A DNA stretch of 64,000 nucleotides from Glandiceps talaboti (taxonomy: Eukaryota > Hemichordata > Enteropneusta > Spengelidae). The DNA lies in NCBI RefSeq assembly GCF_964340395.1, contig NC_135561.1:13187961-13251960 (forward strand), read 5' to 3'. Under the pieces are notes generated by a model. That model saw only the letters and a program-made list of their open reading frames with translations. It was not told where the DNA came from and made no database searches. Every line of letters starts with the position of its first letter. The stretch's first letter is position 1. The position numbers were made by a program, and so were the translations under genes. Below, piece by piece: positions 54,086 to 64,000 of this stretch.

Positions 54086-55274
54086 GCCATGGAGCAGGCG
54101 TGTTTCGAATGACCACGCCAAACCCTTTGAAAACCGACTTGGAAGGTACACTTCACTAACACGTAACATTATATTCTTTCTTTTCTGATCACTATTGATA
54201 GCGGTGTTGTTCGCATCAAGTTGAGATGCAGACACAAATGTGTGTACGCTGTAGATGTCATTAATGTATAATCTTGAAACGAAATATATTTATACTTGAA
54301 ACAATATTTTATACTTGAAACAATATTTTATATTTGAAACAAGATACATTTAGACTTTAATGATAAATGTAATACTCATTTCTCCTAGGGTTCCTGAAAC
54401 CTAATCTTGGACATCTGGATTACATATACCGTCAGAATTACATGACTTGACGAGTTTACGGAAGATGCGTATCAATTATACTGTTCTCTTGCACCGAGAG
54501 ATGAAAAGGGGAACCCGTTTTGGCGAATTGAGGCTTTTTTCGTGAAACTTGAAACTTGAGAAGTGAAAAATCACTGAAGCTGGTTTAAGCAACGGATGTT
54601 CGTTTAATATAAAAAGATTAGTGCCATAAGGCCCTAACAACAAAAAACGCTATTTTGAGATACAAGGTCACACGTGTATTTTCGGCCTATAAGGTCCTAT
54701 GACCCGCTCAAATTTAAATCACGTGGGGAGATTTTAACCATGTTTTATAGAGATCATTCTATAAAAACTCTATTTTACTGTCAATGGAATCATTTTTATA
54801 CACCTAAATACAAATATTTCTTTTTCAAAAATGTCAAATTGAGAAATGGAATATTTTTAGCTATTGTAAATGCATTGCACTAAAATACATTAAAGTGTCA
54901 ATAAAAGAACTGTGTTTTCCTCACTACATACTGGCTTTGTATTCATAGCACTGCGATACTACTACATACTGATTTGAAATTGATTGTACGGTTACAATAC
55001 AGTTTTGGGCCATTTCAGTTAAAGGGGTGAGGTGATGTCTGAGACCCAACTAAAAGAATTCAGTTTTTCTCGAAAGGAAAAGGAAGATACCTTCAGTCCC
55101 AATACTAGACTGAACTATATTGTCGTTGGCGGCGCCCCAATAGTATAAAATCCACATTCGTATTGTGGTGATAGTTATAGTTATTCTTCACAGATATATT
55201 GTACCTGTATAGGCAGCATACGGCTCTAAAATAAAGGTTAGAACTGATGCTGTAGGTTTTGAGATATCGTGTCC

Positions 55275-55333
55275 ACAGACAGATAGACAGACTAGACAGA
55301 CAGACAGACAGACAGACAGGCAGGCAGGCAGGC

Positions 55334-55420
<87 letters not shown>
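55275..55420. repeat. (CAGA)n with (CAGG)n interruption
   Basis: About 36 tetranucleotides, with four CAGG units near 55316-55333. Confidence 0.98.
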
Positions 55421-55511
55421 GGAAAGCATAACGCAACATTCCCTTCCGTTAGGAAAGTTACAGATGGCGTCCAAATATTGTATTAAACCTATGTGAAAAT
55501 AAAACATTCTC

Positions 55512-55868
55512 AATTTTCTTTAGGCGAAAAAAATAATTGTGTGTTTACAATAACATGACCTCAGAAAATAGGGTAGGTAAGTTGTGATTTTATTTTATTT
55601 TATTTATTGTTTTATTTATTTATCTTTACCTCTTTAATTGTTTTATTTATGTGAAATATTGCTTCGACCCCCAAAAAAACAAACGAGACATCGATCAGAA
55701 TACCCTTCTGTGACAGTTTGATGAAATATATATACAAACATCACTGAGGAAAGAAAACAGACGTGCAAGAAGGTCAAGAAGACAAAGAATTCCTTATCGT
55801 TTTGTTTAAATGTTCAGGATCGGTCGAGTTATCGGAAAACTTCTTTCCTTTATTTTGCCTTGATAGTG
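55512..55868 (+). repeat. Dispersed repeat family C, copy 2
   Basis: Partner of the copy at 9588-9940, clearly alignable by eye along its whole length. Confidence 0.7.
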
Positions 55869-56210
55869 AACCCCTTGTAATTTCTTAAGCTTTCATATGA
55901 TAGATCTAGAGTTTTGGGATGTTTCTACCTTAGATAAGTATGAGAGTAAGTCCCGAAAAATGACTGTATTCTGGTAAATTCTTTCTTTTATTGGACTAAC
56001 TTGAATATAGTAACCATAGCAAAGCATCATTAATTGCAGTGAAAGTTGATTATCGACTAATAACACATTTAATACCCCCCCCCACCCCATCATTTGAGTG
56101 TTGGCATGACGAAACTACAAGGTTTATACTTGTAGAATATAACGGATTTCAGATATTGATATCCCTCCTTTTGAGTGTTGATAATAATATAGTGAACTAT
56201 AATGAACTCA

Positions 56211-56216
56211 TTTATT
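56211..56216 (-). promoter_or_regulatory. Candidate poly(A) signal of the coregulator gene
   Basis: Minus-strand AATAAA beginning about 17 bases after the TAA stop. If used, the 3' UTR would be extremely short; other signals further downstream are possible. Confidence 0.45.
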
Positions 56217-56232
56217 GAAGAATATCTCAGAT

Positions 56233-58584
56233 TTACAAAATGTTACTCAAAAGAAGGTCGGAGATAATCGGGTATTGCTCCGTTAATAAGTCACACTGAT
56301 CTTGAACGCGTACATGTAAGTTGGTTGTAACTTCATTTCCACAGTCGAGCCGAACTTTGCCAGTTTCGTCAGAACCCCTTCTCAAATTAGTGTTTTCGTT
56401 TGGTTCTCCCTCTCCCAGTTGTCCTGTTCTACCCACCTGTGGTCGTTTTGAATGTGTCTCTAAATCTAACATTCTGGAATGAAACAACTCGCGATCGTTT
56501 GTTATGTTGGTTGTGTTGCCATTGTTTTCTACGTTTGACACATCAATAAAATGAGAGACCACCTGCACTGGTTCCATCGTCACATCATTGCCAAAGATGA
56601 CCCGTGCGTCTGTGTCTCGCGTCTTCTCAATACATATAGGCATTTGTGAATAATGCACAAAGTGGTTTGTTTTATTCAATCCGTGCATCATAAGATGATT
56701 GTTTACACGATTTCTCTCTGATTCTCGTTGCTGTGAATTTGTGCTGCCGTTGTACATTTCATACACCCAGTTCTTTTGCACATCTGCCAATCTGGACCGC
56801 GTGAGTTGGTTCAATTGGTCCAGTATGTTCGATGACGAGTAATCACTATCAGTGGCTGATTGGACCTGGAGATCAGATCCTTCTGTCTTTAATAAAATTG
56901 GTGTGAATTCCCGTGACCTTGTCAAAGTTTCTGGTGAATTGATAATGGTCGTTCTTTCCTGTCCGTCAATCAACGTGCTACCCCCTTTGTCAGTTGAAAG
57001 TTTTGTCAGCGTGTCTGTTTGGCGAATTGTGGTAATAAGTGAGCGTTTTACCAAACTTGTGTCCGTTGGTGGCGCTGTAGGGCATGGCCTGTGCTTGTAG
57101 CGTTGCCGGTATGGGTGCTGACTATACTTATTTACAGTCTGAGATAAGACATTCTCAGTTGTTTCTATACCAATTGGTCTCTGGAACGTTTTATGCGACT
57201 GTGCGTCACTCAAATGGTTTCTCTCTTTAGGGCTCTCGATATTTTTCCCATTCAAAATAAGAACAGGTCCTGTATTAGATCTAGCATTGCCTTGCTGCTC
57301 GTGTGAATGTTTTTGTTTATGTGGTAACAACATAGTTTCAGTATTCCAGATGCAAGGTTGGAGTCCCTTTACGATGGCAGTACGAGCCTTGCCCTCCCTT
57401 CGTGGTTGGTCTCCTTCTTTAATATATACTAACTCGATGACGTCATCATCAATATTATTGGTATCATTCCTAGTATTTTTCACATTCACTTTCTCAGTTG
57501 GTGTTTTTAGAGGTTGACAAATGTTTGTAGATTGTGGCAACATCATGTGAACTTTAGTATAGTAAGGCGTTACTGTGTTTGGTTTATCAACGTATTTAAG
57601 TCTTCGCTGGCTTCTACCTTGCAGTGATGCTCTTACACTATCTGGTGTCGTCGTACCACAATGAATATTGACACAATTGAGACATTGTGTTTGTGAGTTG
57701 GGTGCATGTCTTGTGCGCTTTCTTTTGAGGCCATTAACACTACGTCTGGTATCTTGCACAGAGCATACTGTCTTATCTTGGATGGTCTTGTTGCCTGACG
57801 CGTGGATGCTGTCGTCATCAGCTTGCACAGAACCAGCAAACGAAAGCTTGTGGCGAAACCCTGCTTTGTCGTTGAGGTCGCTGTCACATTCCCGTGCGTT
57901 ACCCAGCCGATTTCTCTCGGAATGATAATCCCCACTCTTCTGATCAATTGGCAAACATTTGTAGACTGTGCGATCACGTGCAAATTGTTGCTGTTTTGGA
58001 ACATTGGTATCACCAAACTCATAGTTTGTTTGCTTTGGATTTACACCGTCCTGTACATGACGTCTCTGTTCAAATGTGGCATGGGATATACTTCTTGGTC
58101 CCCGTGATAAGTTTGCTACTGCTTCTTGATTGCCTGTCACTTCAAGCATAGTGCCACCTGCCGCTGGAACGTCTAGCATCACGAAGGGTGGCGACGTTAT
58201 GAATTGAGATGACGTCACGCAAGGAGACGACGCATGAATGAAAAGAGGAGAAGACTCACAGAAGACACTCTGATGTTGTAAATGGTTGCTCGCCTCACAT
58301 GTTGACGTTATATACTTCAAAGGATAGTATGTGATGCTATTTTTCTGGCTAATACTTCTTTCAAACATCTGATGTTGCTTTGCCGTCAACAAAACAGAGT
58401 CCTTATGTCTCTGTTTTAGCAAATCTGTCGGTCGACAGGAATTGCTCCCAATTATCTGTGCGTTATCATAGTTGTTATCTACCAACACGATGGGTTTTGT
58501 TTTACTTGGCGTTTTAATCGATAAATCCAAAGGTTTCGAAACATCCAACGACTTCAACTCAAGAGGGCTCACTGTCTGCTCCAT
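56233..58584 (-). CDS. Putative nuclear-receptor transcriptional coregulator, single coding exon (RIP140/NRIP1-like?)
   Basis: One uninterrupted 783-codon minus-strand reading frame, by far the longest in the window. The ATG follows an in-frame TAG 18 codons upstream in the same exon, and the stop is TAA at 56233-56235. The protein is rich in S, T, N and Q with no recognised folded domain. Motifs: PLDLS at residues 18-22 (CtBP-docking motif PxDLS); basic KRKRTR at 287-292 (nuclear-localisation-like); CLNCVNIHC at 301-309; LKTE at 565-568 (fits the SUMO site psi-K-x-E). The extreme C-terminus reads LTEQYPIISDLLLSNIL (767-783), with overlapping IxxLL and LxxIL nuclear-receptor-box variants. PxDLS motifs, NR boxes and one large coding exon together are characteristic of RIP140/NRIP1, whose C-terminal LTKTNPILYYML segment resembles this end. 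Vertebrate NRIP1 has several canonical LxxLL boxes; I see none here. LCOR-type corepressors are an alternative. Coding status is firm; family assignment is inference. Confidence 0.78.
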   Translation of the reverse strand: MEQTVSPLELKSLDVSKPLDLSIKTPSKTKPIVLVDNNYDNAQIIGSNSCRPTDLLKQRHKDSVLLTAKQHQMFERSISQKNSITYYPLKYITSTCEASNHLQHQSVFCESSPLFIHASSPCVTSSQFITSPPFVMLDVPAAGGTMLEVTGNQEAVANLSRGPRSISHATFEQRRHVQDGVNPKQTNYEFGDTNVPKQQQFARDRTVYKCLPIDQKSGDYHSERNRLGNARECDSDLNDKAGFRHKLSFAGSVQADDDSIHASGNKTIQDKTVCSVQDTRRSVNGLKRKRTRHAPNSQTQCLNCVNIHCGTTTPDSVRASLQGRSQRRLKYVDKPNTVTPYYTKVHMMLPQSTNICQPLKTPTEKVNVKNTRNDTNNIDDDVIELVYIKEGDQPRREGKARTAIVKGLQPCIWNTETMLLPHKQKHSHEQQGNARSNTGPVLILNGKNIESPKERNHLSDAQSHKTFQRPIGIETTENVLSQTVNKYSQHPYRQRYKHRPCPTAPPTDTSLVKRSLITTIRQTDTLTKLSTDKGGSTLIDGQERTTIINSPETLTRSREFTPILLKTEGSDLQVQSATDSDYSSSNILDQLNQLTRSRLADVQKNWVYEMYNGSTNSQQRESERNRVNNHLMMHGLNKTNHFVHYSQMPICIEKTRDTDARVIFGNDVTMEPVQVVSHFIDVSNVENNGNTTNITNDRELFHSRMLDLETHSKRPQVGRTGQLGEGEPNENTNLRRGSDETGKVRLDCGNEVTTNLHVRVQDQCDLLTEQYPIISDLLLSNIL

Positions 58585-58680
58585 CGATCCGTGCGTCTTG
58601 TTGTGTACACCAGCTGTATAATATGACTATCTTTAAGTTGGCTCAATGATGTTGCAGCATGTACCCACAGATTACGCACC
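58585..58680 (-). other. 5' UTR part of the coregulator exon, with upstream acceptor
   Basis: On the minus strand a TATTATTTTCAG acceptor sits just upstream, with its AG near 58681-58682. The exon would then run through about 95 bp of leader to the ATG at 58582-58584. This fits one or more upstream non-coding exons, as is usual for genes with a single coding exon of this type. Inferred from splice consensus only. Confidence 0.45.
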
Positions 58681-59269
58681 TGAAAATAATATAAAGTAGT
58701 AGTAACAGTTATTTTTTTTAAACAAAAAACACGTACTTACACGGAGAGGCGAATGGGGAGTGAGGTGGGGGCAGAGAGTTAAATATAGAGTGTTTTCATC
58801 TTTGACATACTAGTAGTATCTACTTTTGTAGCACATCGTTTTCATATAGCCTTCGGCTGTTGGCTTAGATCGTGTCACGTGGTATGGATTAATGCATCAA
58901 AGTGACCACAATTTGAATACAGCAGGCATTAATTGTTTTCTCTTCTCCGTAGGGTACTATTAACGTAGCACGGGAGTCCTACTAGTGATTTGCTTCAACT
59001 ATGGAAAGCACACATGACTGTGAAATGTGATGTTATAAAACACACATTGCCTGGCACTATTTGGGCACTACTAAATGTCATATTACCCCTCGTGCTGTTT
59101 GTAGCAGCTAAATTTTGTATGTGTATCTTTAGCAGCCCCGGGTACTAGTTACTACATACCTGTGTCCTCATATCCATGTAATAAGAGTTAATAATAGTGC
59201 ACCTATAAACTACACTGGTACGCAATGTACTTGACGTCTATGTTTAACCAGTTGCTAGAGGGCGTATGA

Positions 59270-59546
59270 GGTATTAATCAATTTCTTGCTACATTTTGTC
59301 TATTTGAGATAAATTATTAACATACTGCAACTAGAAGCAGACATGTAGGCGCCAATGTTTTGATGTCTGCATTTCGATGTCTGAATTGTGGCATGGTAGT
59401 TCATTACATTTAGATAAAATGTAGCAAGAAACTGTATTTATCAATCTTGCTTTAATCATAGCAAGATGCATGTGCAATTTTTTATTGGTTTCTGTATGGT
59501 TGTATCAAATAGAGCTAGTGAACACTAACTTGCAATGGGCTGTATC
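59270..59546. mobile_element. MITE-like family A, copy 5 (left end missing)
   Basis: Begins at ATTTCTTGCTACATTTTGTC, has the GGCGCCAATGTTTTGATGTC centre, and ends GTGAACACTAACTTGCAATG. The left terminal repeat is absent. Confidence 0.6.
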
Positions 59547-59689
59547 AAGTGAATGGTATTTTTGCCGATTGCCTGCAACTGCTTGCTACTATTATATTCT
59601 TGGATATTCTTGTCATTGTTTGCTGAAATACTTATGTTTCTTATATAATGTTAGTTTTTTCGACATAGCTGCTACACTTTTAGATCGAA

Positions 59690-59990
59690 GGGTTTGACAA
59701 TTATTACCCCTGGCATGAATCTATAGCAGAATGGCCCTTTATACTTCTTCAACTCCCTGGGGAGCATGCAATCCATTGCAGCCTTTATAAGCGAGTTTGA
59801 TTAAAGAATTCACATTGTAACCTCTGTCCTACCAGGTCCCATATTATACAGCTGGGTTGACTGAGGCACAGTCGTGGTTCAAATCTTGCCCAAGGGCTTT
59901 AACTCATAAAGAAACGGCAGCGATGGGGCTCGAACCTGCAACCAGCAGATTCCAAGCCGGCCACTCTAACCATTCGCTCATCATGACTCC
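59690..59990 (-). mobile_element. tRNA-derived SINE, minus strand
   Basis: Read on the minus strand: a tRNA-like head with GCGAATGGTTAGAGTGGC near 59965-59985 and B box GGTTCGAGCCC at 59926-59936. The body follows with CCGTTTCTTTATGAGTTAA, CTTGGGCAAG, CCTCAGTCAACCCAGCTGTA and GCATGCTCCCCAGGG. The body is of a type widespread in marine-invertebrate and deuterostome SINEs; the exact superfamily needs a library search. The 3' limit is uncertain. Confidence 0.72.
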
Positions 59991-60704
59991 ACTTTCTTTT
60001 GTTCTTATTGTATTCAATTGTATTGCAGTTTCAATGTTCAGATTGTCATTTTTTTTGCAGATATCCAATAATCATCATAGGTTATATTTCATATACACAT
60101 ACCACCTCAAATCGAGGTAATAAATCTTAATGGCTACGTCATATTCCTCTTAATCTTAACAGATATCAGCTAACACAGGACTATTGAAAAAATTCCCAGT
60201 TCGTGAAATTTGGCAATTCTGTTTATTTGCCTTAATATTAGGACGAGGTGAATTAATTCGAGGAACATGAGTTTGCTCTGCCATGTGTACGTGTTGACGC
60301 ATTGCATGCCGTACCATGAACTGAGAACACCTATCACGACAGACAAGCCTGTCAATACTAGTATGAATAATTAGTGTTTGGAGGCGAACTGTGGCACACT
60401 TGTTTTTGGAGATAACGTCATTAGATCAAAATAGATTTATTGTACTGCCTTTTAATTACTGCCCTACATTCACAATCTGTGCTGGGCCGCGAAGGACACC
60501 GGAAGACACTATTTTTATAAACAGAATAGACGATCACATTACTGACCAGCAACGCCCTATGGGACAGATTTATCTCTCCGTACAGTCCTACACACAGGAA
60601 CTTACGTATACTACCTGAATTCGACAAACATATTCAAATGTTTAATCAGAAAGGCCCGAAGGAAATGTTCTACTTTCATGAGCAATGATTTCAAACCAGG
60701 TTAT

Positions 60705-60842
60705 GAATGAATGAATGAATGAATGAATGAATGAATGAATGAATGAATGAATGAATGAATGAATGAATGAATGAATGAATGAATGAATGAATGAATGAAT
60801 GAATGAATGAATGGATGGATGGATGGACGGACGGATAGATGT
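60705..60842. repeat. (GAAT)n then (GGAT)n microsatellite
   Basis: About 27 GAAT units change to GGAT and GGAC units. Confidence 0.98.
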
Positions 60843-61192
60843 ATGAAAGAATGAATATGACGACAACATCTGCCAGGTAGTGTTTTAGGTCTGCTCGTGT
60901 TGTCAGACTTTGTAAAAACAAATTGAAACTCGGTTCTTGAATTATACGGATACAGTCATGCTAAGGTCTCAAAAATTGTGTTGTTCCGATTACACTAAAT
61001 TTTAGGAAAGGTGGGGTAGATAGATTTTTTTTTTAAAATCACGTGTGAGTGTTTAGTTATGTTATCCGTTGTTTTCCATATGGTATCTGTGTTATTGGTT
61101 TCTTCTCATCAGATGTATAGCCATTACAGATGGATTGCAAGAACAGTTTCATATTGACTTTTTAAGCTGATGTCAGTTTACACAACCCCTAT

Positions 61193-61335
61193 TTCTCGGG
61201 AGACTTCACAATTTTCGCGATTTTAGTTTATTTTTTCCCAAATACAAAAAAAAAATAGAGTCGGCAGTGCCAGTGAAAAACTAGCCTAGGTAGGGTAAAC
61301 GTAACTAAACAATTTGTTTAGGCCTAAGTTAATTT
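61193..61335 (+). repeat. Dispersed repeat family D, copy 2
   Basis: GGGAGACTTCACAATTTTCG, CGATTTTAGTTTATTTTTTC, GTGAAAAACTAGCC, GGTAGGGTAAACG and TTTAGGCCTAAG match copy 1 in the same order. Confidence 0.6.
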
Positions 61336-61679
61336 TGGAACTCATTTCACAAATGGGCAGTGTTCTAAATTACTAATATATATCTCAAGTTTTATATCAA
61401 TAATTTCTTTTTGCATTTTTTCCGATCTTGACCATGGTCAAGGTAACTTCTGTCTGACTAGACTAGATATAATTATCAAAACGACTCAATGCCCTAAATA
61501 AATCCTGACTTAAAGCGTGACTCACTTTTCTGAGCACGCCTGAGGCTGATATACAGAGCACGCCTGAAGGTGACTGTTTTTTAATCCTTTCGACAAATCA
61601 TCGTGTACTTGTCCCAAAAAATGTTTAACCTACTGGTCTATAGATAGAGCGAGGAAGTCGTATCCATACAGCTATTATC

Positions 61680-61960
61680 TACTGTACATGTGTTTTAGAC
61701 TTCTCTCGACACACACAGTAGGCCGGCTGTTAGTTCCAAGATGCATTACGCGTCTACCCACACAACGCCGTGTGTTATTTACCCACAGGGGGTGGGGAGT
61801 TGCACGTGCCACTCAAGGAGATGGTTGCCACATGACCGACCGGCCGTACGTTGTGTTTACCAGTAAAATCCTTCGCTGCCATCGCATCAATGGCGGAAAC
61901 ATGAGAGTGAAATTGATAAAACCCGCTTCGGAAACTAGCTAGATCTTGCTTCATCGTCTG
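61680..61960. promoter_or_regulatory. CpG-rich unique patch, candidate promoter or first exon
   Basis: A short stretch with clearly more CpG than its AT-rich surroundings (for example ACGCGTC, AACGCCGTG, GACCGACCGGCCGTACG). On the minus strand it holds a good-context ATG (GCGATGGCAGCGAAGG) followed by a GTAAAC donor-like site after ACTG near 61860. It lies about 3 kb upstream of the coregulator gene on the same strand. Direct joining to the acceptor at 58681 would hit a stop at once, so it could only be leader sequence. Promoter function is inference. Confidence 0.3.
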
Positions 61961-62199
61961 ACTTAACACTTCACAAGTTCTGTTTCCAAGGTCAACTGAC
62001 ACCTATACACTCAGTGTAGTACTTGGACTGATTCTAGTTTTATCAACGAACTCATTGATCAAACTTTGATTTTATAATCACCTAGATTTACAGTTTCCTT
62101 GTTTATACCATGAAAGACACTTTTAATATTTTTAATACTCTTGAATATTTACTGAACTTTACTTAATAATCATTCAACTTGACAATCTTATTAACATCT

Positions 62200-62465
<266 letters not shown>

Positions 62466-62496
62466 AGGGTAGAAGAAAATCAAGTCGGGTTTTTCG

Positions 62497-62538
62497 TCTC
62501 TACAAGCCTGTTTCGTGAGTAAATCACTCGTCAGGAGA
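62497..62538 (-). ncRNA. Hammerhead ribozyme, type I, minimal (minus strand)
   Basis: Identical copy of the plus-strand motif, read on the opposite strand in the left arm of the palindrome. Confidence 0.82.
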
Positions 62539-62556
62539 TGTTGATGTACATCAACA

Positions 62557-62598
62557 TCTCCTGACGAGTGATTTACTCACGAAACAGGCTTGTAGAGA
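62557..62598 (+). ncRNA. Hammerhead ribozyme, type I, minimal (plus strand)
   Basis: Order 5' to 3': stem I strand, CTGACGA, stem II hairpin, GAAA, 3 bp stem III with tetraloop, GTA, stem I strand. All invariant core bases are present. The base at position 17 is A rather than the more common C, which is permitted (any base but G). Self-cleavage is predicted, not shown. Confidence 0.82.
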
Positions 62599-62698
62599 CG
62601 AAAAACCCGACTTGATTTTCTTCTACCCTCAACATATACTCCGCTCTGCGTGCAGACGTATCGAGCACTGTACTACGGACAAATCTTACCACTGACTT

Positions 62699-62815
<117 letters not shown>

Positions 62816-63034
62816 CACAATATCAACAAGCAAGATACTGAGGAGACGTTACACATTGTATTTAATGACACTGATGGTAGCAACAATGTGAAACACTGTG
62901 TAATTTAAGATTACTCAGTGTCTTCCTTGATATTTTGTTATTGTATACCACTCTACATATATATGTATTGAGCACTGTTAGACACTGTACCTATAATGAT
63001 TATAGATACATGCACGCACGCACGCGCACAGAAT

Positions 63035-63215
63035 GCATACATACATACATACATACATACATACATACATACATACATACATACATACATACATACATAC
63101 ATACATACATGCATACATGCATGCATGCATGCATGCATGCATACATACATACATACATACATACATACATACATACATACATACATACATACATACATAC
63201 ATACATACACACACA

Positions 63216-63246
<31 letters not shown>

Positions 63247-63312
63247 CATACATACATACATACATACATACATACATACATACATACATACATACATACA
63301 TACATACATACA
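63035..63312. repeat. (CATA)n tract with (CATG)n interruption
   Basis: Nearly 280 bp, with ATGCATGC units near 63110-63140 and a CACACACATTA break near 63207. Confidence 0.98.
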
Positions 63313-63726
63313 ATATAATTTGTTTATATATAATGTGAATATGACATTTTTGATATGTTAATAAAGATCAACTAATCGATATCGATGACACTGTAACTGG
63401 GGTACGTGTACGTGTGAAAAGTCACTCAATATTGAAGTCGGTGATTCACGTAATATTTACTTTATATTTATTAACGACACAACAGACGACCTTTGACCTT
63501 TTATCAAGGCTGTTTCATCTGGGTTAAAACACCCCCTTCATTGTCTCTAGATGTGGTCAAAGGTTATTAACGAAACTTGATACATTTTCACACAAATCAT
63601 GATCACATGGCCGACATTTCACCATCAGCAAACTATAAATATTACAAATTTGCTATTAAATATGTAGTACAGTCTTGTTCATGGCGCTATTATATTGTAT
63701 TCGACAGCAGTCTCCTCTCACATTAC

Positions 63727-63842
63727 CACACTCACAGGTACTCGAATCAATGTGTATGATTTAAAAAAAATATGTATGTAAATTTACATACAATACATAT
63801 TTTTTTTCTACACATTGATTTGAGTGCCTATGACCACACTCA
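63727..63842. repeat. Imperfect inverted repeat, ~58 bp arms
   Basis: GGTACTCGAATCAATGTGTA in the left arm is mirrored by GGCACTCAAATCAATGTGTA on the minus strand of the right arm. Both then run into A8, TATGTAT and a TGTAAATTTACA centre. MITE-like hairpin. Confidence 0.6.
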
Positions 63843-64000
63843 TCAACTCGAAACTACCTCCCTCAATACTTTACATTTGAGAGTTCTCCCATGTAAGGTC
63901 GTTGACATGCCTGTTGAAAGACCTATATAATTATACTGAGTTATCACACTATTTACGATGGATGGTATTACCAAGCAATCGAAGAATGAAACGCAAAGTG

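Larger units (their letters stand above)
54086..56200. other. Intergenic region between coregulator and HNMT-like genes
   Basis: Contains the CAGA tract and family C copy 2. Three near-copies of GAAACAATATTTTATACTT occur at about 54298-54345. No gene is seen. Confidence 0.5.
58690..61680. other. Upstream region of the coregulator gene
   Basis: Family A copy 5, a SINE, the GAAT tract and family D copy 2, on unique background. No coding exon recognised. Confidence 0.5.

Noticed and set aside
56852-58151. Several plus-strand and other-frame ORFs over the coregulator gene
   Set aside because: Antisense or shifted shadows of the 783-codon frame, which has the only coherent motifs and upstream stop.
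61688-61942. 84-codon plus-strand frame in the CpG-rich patch
   Set aside because: Arg/Thr-rich with no domain; openness is explained by the local GC content. The minus-strand ATG-donor arrangement is the better, still weak, idea.
62935-63361. His-Thr-Tyr-Ile and Met-Tyr-Val-Cys repeat proteins, also at 2235-2577, 9109-9327, 11442-11816, 28413-28616, 42809-43081 and 52148-52516
   Set aside because: Frames through (CATA)n tetranucleotide repeats; every frame is open because the repeat lacks stops.

Overview
This window looks like a gene-poor, AT-rich stretch of an animal nuclear genome. Coding sequence is split by GT-AG introns, AATAAA signals follow the terminal exons, and most of the DNA is microsatellites and short dispersed repeats. 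The gene content (GABA-B-type receptor first exons, a histamine N-methyltransferase-like gene, serine hydroxymethyltransferase 3' exons, a nuclear-receptor-coregulator-like gene) together with tRNA-derived SINEs suggests a marine invertebrate, probably a deuterostome such as a hemichordate or cephalochordate. The species cannot be fixed from sequence alone. Every gene I can support lies on the minus strand.

Layout. At 2.66-2.92 kb and 30.51-30.78 kb are two paralogous first exons of GABA-B-receptor-like proteins (signal peptide plus start of the ligand-binding domain). I recognise no downstream receptor exons for either. The roughly 28 kb between them and the 15 kb up to 45.6 kb hold long microsatellites, two divergent tandem arrays and many dispersed repeat copies. 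At 45.66-47.32 kb are the last two exons of a serine hydroxymethyltransferase. At 49.77-53.22 kb is a complete three-exon HNMT-like methyltransferase of 287 residues. At 56.23-58.58 kb one uninterrupted exon encodes a 783-residue disordered protein with an N-terminal CtBP-docking motif (PLDLS) and a C-terminal nuclear-receptor-box-like motif. It is my candidate for a RIP140/NRIP1-like coregulator. The last 6 kb are repeats, with one CpG-rich unique patch near 61.7-61.95 kb.

The most striking non-coding element is at 62457-62638: a perfect 182 bp palindrome between two long (TA)n tracts. Each arm carries a complete hammerhead ribozyme core, one per strand, of the minimal short-stem-III type associated with Penelope-like retroelements and retrozymes.

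Repeat biology. By eye I found at least six small dispersed families (long-inverted-repeat MITE-like elements and others), two tRNA-derived SINEs, two related LINE-like 3' tails, a ~140 bp tandem array at 43.88-44.89 kb, and a ~47 bp array at 7.15-7.67 kb interrupted by one of the LINE-like tails. Both arrays repeatedly contain the octamer ATGCAAAT or its complement. There is no evidence that the genes here form a common pathway; they read as unrelated neighbours.
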